Part shown: piece by piece, positions 44,691 through 47,159 of the stretch
How positions within the stretch are numbered: position 1 is the stretch's first letter
How the letters are laid out: each line of letters begins with the position of its first letter
From: Nitrosomonadales bacterium
GTDB lineage: Bacteria > Pseudomonadota > Gammaproteobacteria > Burkholderiales > Gallionellaceae
Length of the DNA stretch: 47,159 nt
Assembly: GCA_016213335.1 (NCBI GenBank)
Contig: JACRAQ010000045.1
Location: 1-47,159 of the forward strand
Direction of reading: 5' to 3'
Translations under genes and position numbers: made by a program
The notes under the pieces: model-generated
What the model saw: only the letters and a program-made list of their open reading frames with translations
Database searches by the model: none
Told to the model about the DNA's origin: nothing

Positions 44691-44768
44691 TTTGCCTCAA
44701 TAGATCGGCTGGTCGCCGATTTTTTCGAAGATGCAAGGAGGTGGCAAGATGAACACAGTAACGATTGA
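44691..44768 (+). pseudogene. 3' remnant of a TumE-like (DUF6516) toxin gene
   Basis: The plus-strand frame from 44691 reads FASIDRLVADFFEDARRW then QDE and a stop at 44766-44768. This fits the C-terminal end of DUF6516 proteins (FVDIDRL-DFF-D---W), and its 3' end overlaps the antitoxin ATG by 20 bp, as expected for tumE-tumA. An in-frame stop at 44688-44690 and unrelated repeat sequence replace the upstream part, so only about 25 codons remain. Confidence 0.55.
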
Positions 44769-45092
44769 TGTCCGCCCGCTGACGGAAACGCTGGGTGATT
44801 TTGCGCGGGCCTGGAAGTGCGCAGAACCTTCCGCGCCGCGCATCAGCTTCGACTCCCCCGCCCTGCTATTCAAAGTGCTTTCCGGCAAGCGCTGGGAATT
44901 GCTGAACACGCTGACCGGCGCCGCCCCCATGTCCATCCGCGAAGCCGCACGGCGCACCGGGCGCATGTCAAAGCCGTGCATGGCAACGTAACCGCGCTGC
45001 TCAACGCCGGGCTGCTGACCAAAACCGACGACGGCCAGACCGTGTTTCCCTACGATGCCATCCATGTGGATTTTCTGCTCAAGGCGGCATAG
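44749..45092 (+). pseudogene. Frameshifted TumA-like (HVO_A0114 family) antitoxin/regulator
   Basis: Begins MNTVTIDVRPLTETLGDFAR after AAGGAGG, passes RISFDSPALLFKVLSGKRWE and reaches SIREAARRTGR. Frame one then stops after MSKPCMAT. In the next frame the protein continues VKAVHGNVTALLNAGLLTK and FPYDAIHVDFLLKAA. Restoring one base near 44965 would give the family's GRDVKAVHG helix-turn-helix, so a single-base deletion broke the gene. The family includes TumA, antitoxin of the TumE toxin, whose remnant lies just upstream. Confidence 0.8.
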
Positions 45093-45180
45093 CTTCAACA
45101 CAAGGTTTCGCCGGGTGAATTATGAAGCCGACCCCGTTTGGCTGTGTGGGATTCTTGATATATGACAGAGAGATCAAAAA

Positions 45181-45219
45181 GTGCTTGCCCCAAACATGGC
45201 TGACATTGAGGACAAGCAC
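45181..45219. repeat. Inverted repeat with 25-nt loop
   Basis: GTGCTTG (45181-45187) pairs with CAAGCAC (45213-45219). It stands 12 bp from a second, longer hairpin of near-identical loop length. Otherwise 45093-45289 holds no gene. Confidence 0.4.
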
Positions 45220-45231
45220 AACATACAAGCA

Positions 45232-45281
45232 AGCGGAGTAATTCACATTCCCACTAAATGCGTGTTAAGAATTACTCCGCT
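45232..45281. repeat. Perfect 12-bp inverted repeat after the 55-aa gene
   Basis: AGCGGAGTAATT (45232-45243) and AATTACTCCGCT (45270-45281) flank a 26-nt loop, 8 bp beyond the stop of the minus-strand 55-aa gene. No T-run follows, so it is not a plain terminator; an mRNA 3' hairpin or a recombination site is possible. Confidence 0.6.
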
Positions 45282-45289
45282 AATTGAAG

Positions 45290-45457
45290 TTAACGCGACT
45301 TCTTCTTGTCAGGAGTCTGCGTAAGTACACTTGCTGCGATAGTTTTGATTTGCTTGTTGGTGACGCTTCCCGGCTGCCTTAACGCTTGGGAAGCGATTGT
45401 CGCAACACGCGATGAGGTTGTTTCTTTATTACTAGTAGCGCTTTTCTTGGTAGTCAT
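45290..45457 (-). CDS. Small basic protein, 55 aa, unknown function
   Basis: Starts at 45457 (MTTKKSATSNKETTSSRVAT) after AAGGAAACAAA, a good Shine-Dalgarno at proper spacing. The protein is Thr/Ser/Lys-rich with the pattern SRVATIASQALRQPGSVTNK and AASVLTQTPDKKK, which recalls short stand-alone proteins often found on mobile DNA, though I cannot name a family. Iteron-like TACGCA sites lie across its upstream region, suggesting tight control. It lies in the AT-rich insert between hisG and murA. Confidence 0.6.
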   Translation of the reverse strand: MTTKKSATSNKETTSSRVATIASQALRQPGSVTNKQIKTIAASVLTQTPDKKKSR

Positions 45458-45484
45458 TTTGTTTCCTTAATAGTGTAGATAAAG

Positions 45485-45557
45485 ATACGCAACTAATACG
45501 CAAAGTTGACAATAGAAGCCCCTATACGCATAAAATGCGTATAAACTTGTTGCGTAA
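45485..45557. promoter_or_regulatory. Cluster of five TACGCA/TGCGTA sites
   Basis: ATACGCAA at 45485-45492 and 45496-45503, the palindrome TATACGCAT-AAA-ATGCGTATA at 45523-45543, and TTGCGTAA at 45550-45557. Promoter-like TTGACA (45506-45511) with TAAAAT (45531-45536) and the opposite-strand TTGTCA are interleaved. This looks like a divergent regulatory region bound by one dimeric or cooperative regulator. Confidence 0.6.
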
Positions 45558-45577
45558 ATAGGTGATTTAGGTATAAT
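45550..45577 (+). promoter_or_regulatory. Predicted sigma-70 promoter (TTGCGT-16-TATAAT)
   Basis: TTGCGT at 45550-45555 and a perfect TATAAT at 45572-45577, 16 bp apart, on the plus strand. The -35 overlaps the last TACGCA-type site. No plus-strand gene follows; a structured region and terminator do. Confidence 0.6.
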
Positions 45578-45773
45578 TCGGCAAGGGCTGACTTATGTCG
45601 ACCCTGCCGAATTAGTGGCTCAATCCTATAAGGTAAGTGTCGCGAATTCAGCTAGCCTCAACTTAATGAGGGGCTGCTCCAACTGGCTTGCCAGTACCAT
45701 GAGTTTCTCCTTCGTTATGCGCCGTCCTAGACGCTGTTGCAAATAACGCCCTCCCCCGAGGGCGTTTCCTTTT
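45578..45773 (+). ncRNA. Candidate structured non-coding RNA
   Basis: Bounded by the TATAAT promoter and a strong terminator, about 190 nt with no substantial ORF. Predicted elements: a long hairpin 45575-45613 (AATTCGGCA-A-GGG with CCC-TGCCGAATT, plus GAC/GTC near the tip), a stem AGCCTCA with TGAGGGGCT near 45650-45676, ACTGG-CTTG-CCAGT with a stable CUUG-type tetraloop near 45683-45696, and the terminator hairpin. The first hairpin begins in the -10 box, so an upstream start near 45543 is possible. A 15-codon ORF (MSFSFVMRRPRRCCK, from 45699) lacks a ribosome-binding site. No known RNA family recognised. Confidence 0.5.
45745..45773 (+). terminator. Strong intrinsic terminator, probably bidirectional
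   Basis: AACGCCCTC-CCCC-GAGGGCGTT is a perfect 9-bp stem on a tetraloop, followed by TTCCTTTT on the plus strand and ATTTGC on the minus strand. It can end both the candidate RNA (plus) and the 150-aa gene (minus, stop at 45772). Confidence 0.8.
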
Positions 45774-46224
45774 ATACCAAGTCTAATCCGATGGCTTTTG
45801 CTCCCGCTTTTGATAGCTTGTAGAAGCCAGCCGATGGGCTTTCTACAAGTCCATTAGTTACCCGCAGATTCATTAGCATTGTTCGCAATGACCCTCTCGT
45901 CGTTTGCTTCCCAATAGAGATCATGTATGCCTCAATATCATCAAGTTTTTTCCCTTCCATTCCGAGATATTGAAGAACTAGAGGGGCAATAGAATCCTTG
46001 CGCGTGCGCATACCTGCGATAACTGGTGCGCTTTGTTGCGAGTCCTTTGTCTTACCATCTAATGCAACGGACTTTTGCCCTATTTGTTTTGATATAGCAG
46101 CATCAACATCATCCGTATCCGTCCCCCGAAGGGCCGCGATAAGTTGTTCACATGCTGCGACTTTCTTTCGTAGAAGTTCGAGCTTCGCCTCTTCCTTGGA
46201 AATAAGTTCTGCGTATGGGTTCAC
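45772..46224 (-). CDS. Coiled-coil plus winged-helix-like protein of unknown function, 150 aa
   Basis: Starts with GTG at 46224 after AAGGA at good spacing. The first 35 residues (EEAKLELLRKKVAACEQLIAAL) form a predicted coiled coil, a Ser/Gln/Asp-rich linker follows, and the last 75 residues (DSIAPLVLQYLGMEGKKLDDIEAYM ... TTRGSLRTMLMNLRVTNGLVES) have the helix pattern of a winged-helix domain ending GFYKLSKAGAKAIG. This suggests a DNA-binding or adaptor protein. Base composition is clearly more AT-rich than neighbours, a sign of transfer. It could regulate the iteron region 230 bp downstream; that is inference. Confidence 0.65.
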   Translation of the reverse strand: MNPYAELISKEEAKLELLRKKVAACEQLIAALRGTDTDDVDAAISKQIGQKSVALDGKTKDSQQSAPVIAGMRTRKDSIAPLVLQYLGMEGKKLDDIEAYMISIGKQTTRGSLRTMLMNLRVTNGLVESPSAGFYKLSKAGAKAIGLDLV

Positions 46225-46325
46225 GATTAAATCCTTTTTGCATGAATATGGCGCTCATGATACAGGATAAAAAATCTCTGTCAATCTTTGCGTCAATCTT
46301 TTTATTAGATGATACGCACGACAAT

Positions 46326-46347
46326 AAAAAAACCCGCCGAAGCGGGT
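46326..46347 (-). terminator. Intrinsic terminator downstream of murA
   Basis: On the minus strand ACCCGC-TTCG-GCGGGT with a UUCG tetraloop is followed by seven Ts. It lies 270 bp after the murA stop and before the 150-aa gene, so it would stop murA transcripts reaching the insert and hisG. An AT-rich Fur-box-like stretch is at about 46390-46410, low confidence. Confidence 0.8.
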
Positions 46348-46459
46348 CATTTGTTTTGAAATCAATTTCAAACACTGGGTAACTTTAATAACATTATGAT
46401 TATTATCAATTTGTGCGCTTGCTACATGATTCCGCTTTCTTGCCAAGACAAGAAAGGTA

Positions 46460-46618
46460 ACCAGTTGCCGGTCTGCCACCGGCGAATTTGATTTTGACTG
46501 GATTCCGTCTTCGCGGGAATGACGGCCACCCTTCGACATCACCCGCAAGGGGTACGCCGGTGGGTACCCCGCCGCTACGCGGCGCCCCTTCCGCAGGCTC
46601 AACACGAACGGCCATTTC
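46460..46618. repeat. Dispersed-repeat debris after murA
   Basis: TTGCCGGTCTGCCACCGGC (near 46465), GATTCCGTCTTCGCGGGAATGACGG (46501-46525 in two parts) and CCGCCGCTACGCGGCG (near 46569) are fragments of common intergenic palindromes. A minus-strand ORF across them (46406-46615) translates to repeat-derived sequence and is not a gene. Confidence 0.55.

Positions 46619-47159
<541 letters not shown>

Noticed and set aside
44704-44725. ATCGGC-TGGTC-GCCGAT plus T-run as a terminator before the antitoxin gene
   Set aside because: The bases encode DRLVADFF of the toxin remnant; the hairpin is better explained as coding, though termination cannot be excluded.
44697-45101. 134-aa minus-strand ORF
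   Set aside because: Antisense to the frameshifted antitoxin, whose plus-strand frames match a known family.
45575-45613. Integron attC site
   Set aside because: The hairpin lacks the GTTRRRY and RYYYAAC core sites and no integrase is present.
46406-46615. 69-aa minus-strand ORF after murA
   Set aside because: Its translation (with SFPRRRNPV-like text) is typical of dispersed intergenic repeats read as protein.

Overview
The window is chromosomal DNA of a moderately GC-rich Gram-negative bacterium, most likely a betaproteobacterium of the Nitrosomonadales/Gallionellaceae kind. This rests on conserved gene orders (rimP-nusA-infB, glyA-nrdR-ribD-ribE, miaB-phoH-ybeY-corC, murA near hisG-hisD), the short HisG type, and the protein sequences; no database search was possible. 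Both ends cut genes: infB on the left and murA on the right.

Layout. 1-3.8 kb: infB, nusA and rimP (minus strand), with a promoter and a leader terminator ahead of rimP. 3.9-9.1 kb: three secreted Sel1-repeat proteins around a DUF190/crcB fluoride pair; the largest has a TolA-like charged tail built on an 18-bp minisatellite. 9.1-17 kb: an ATP-grasp-like protein, a thiolase, a small membrane protein, a YdjM-like protein, nadC, a class II amidotransferase, trxC and an Old Yellow Enzyme. 17-18.6 kb: accessory patch with hicB, a damaged hicA, two copies (one broken) of a small unknown gene, and a ribbon-helix-helix-like gene with a strong palindrome ahead of it. 18.8-21.7 kb: a poly-Gly lipoprotein and a CsgG-like lipoprotein. 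21.8-29.2 kb: housekeeping operons ribE-ribD-nrdR-glyA and corC-ybeY-phoH-miaB, with palindromic repeats in and around the rib genes and a heptamer repeat abutting the nrdR start codon.

29.3-35.5 kb: a TonB-dependent receptor, a periplasmic binding protein and a BarA-type hybrid kinase, apparently a sensing cassette. Divergent from it, 35.8-42.2 kb carries a tightly packed plus-strand cluster: anchored lipoprotein, CcmH-like protein, carboxymuconolactone-decarboxylase-fold protein, cytochrome-like protein with a CX3CH motif, two TlpA-like proteins (one with CXC), a CcdA-like membrane protein, a small membrane protein, Sco1, PCuAC and a third TlpA-like lipoprotein. Together they look like an extracytoplasmic copper, thiol and haem assembly module with several non-canonical motifs. 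This is the most interesting protein-coding system here.

42.2-47.2 kb: tRNA-Phe, hisD, hisG and the end of murA. A 2.2-kb insert between murA and hisG is AT-rich in part and holds a wrecked TumE/TumA-type toxin-antitoxin pair, a 55-aa gene, an iteron-like operator region, a candidate structured non-coding RNA ending in a strong terminator, an unknown 150-aa protein and repeat debris. GC-rich palindromic repeats of similar appearance lie in or against ribD, hicA and the toxin remnant, suggesting repeat spread as one source of gene decay.
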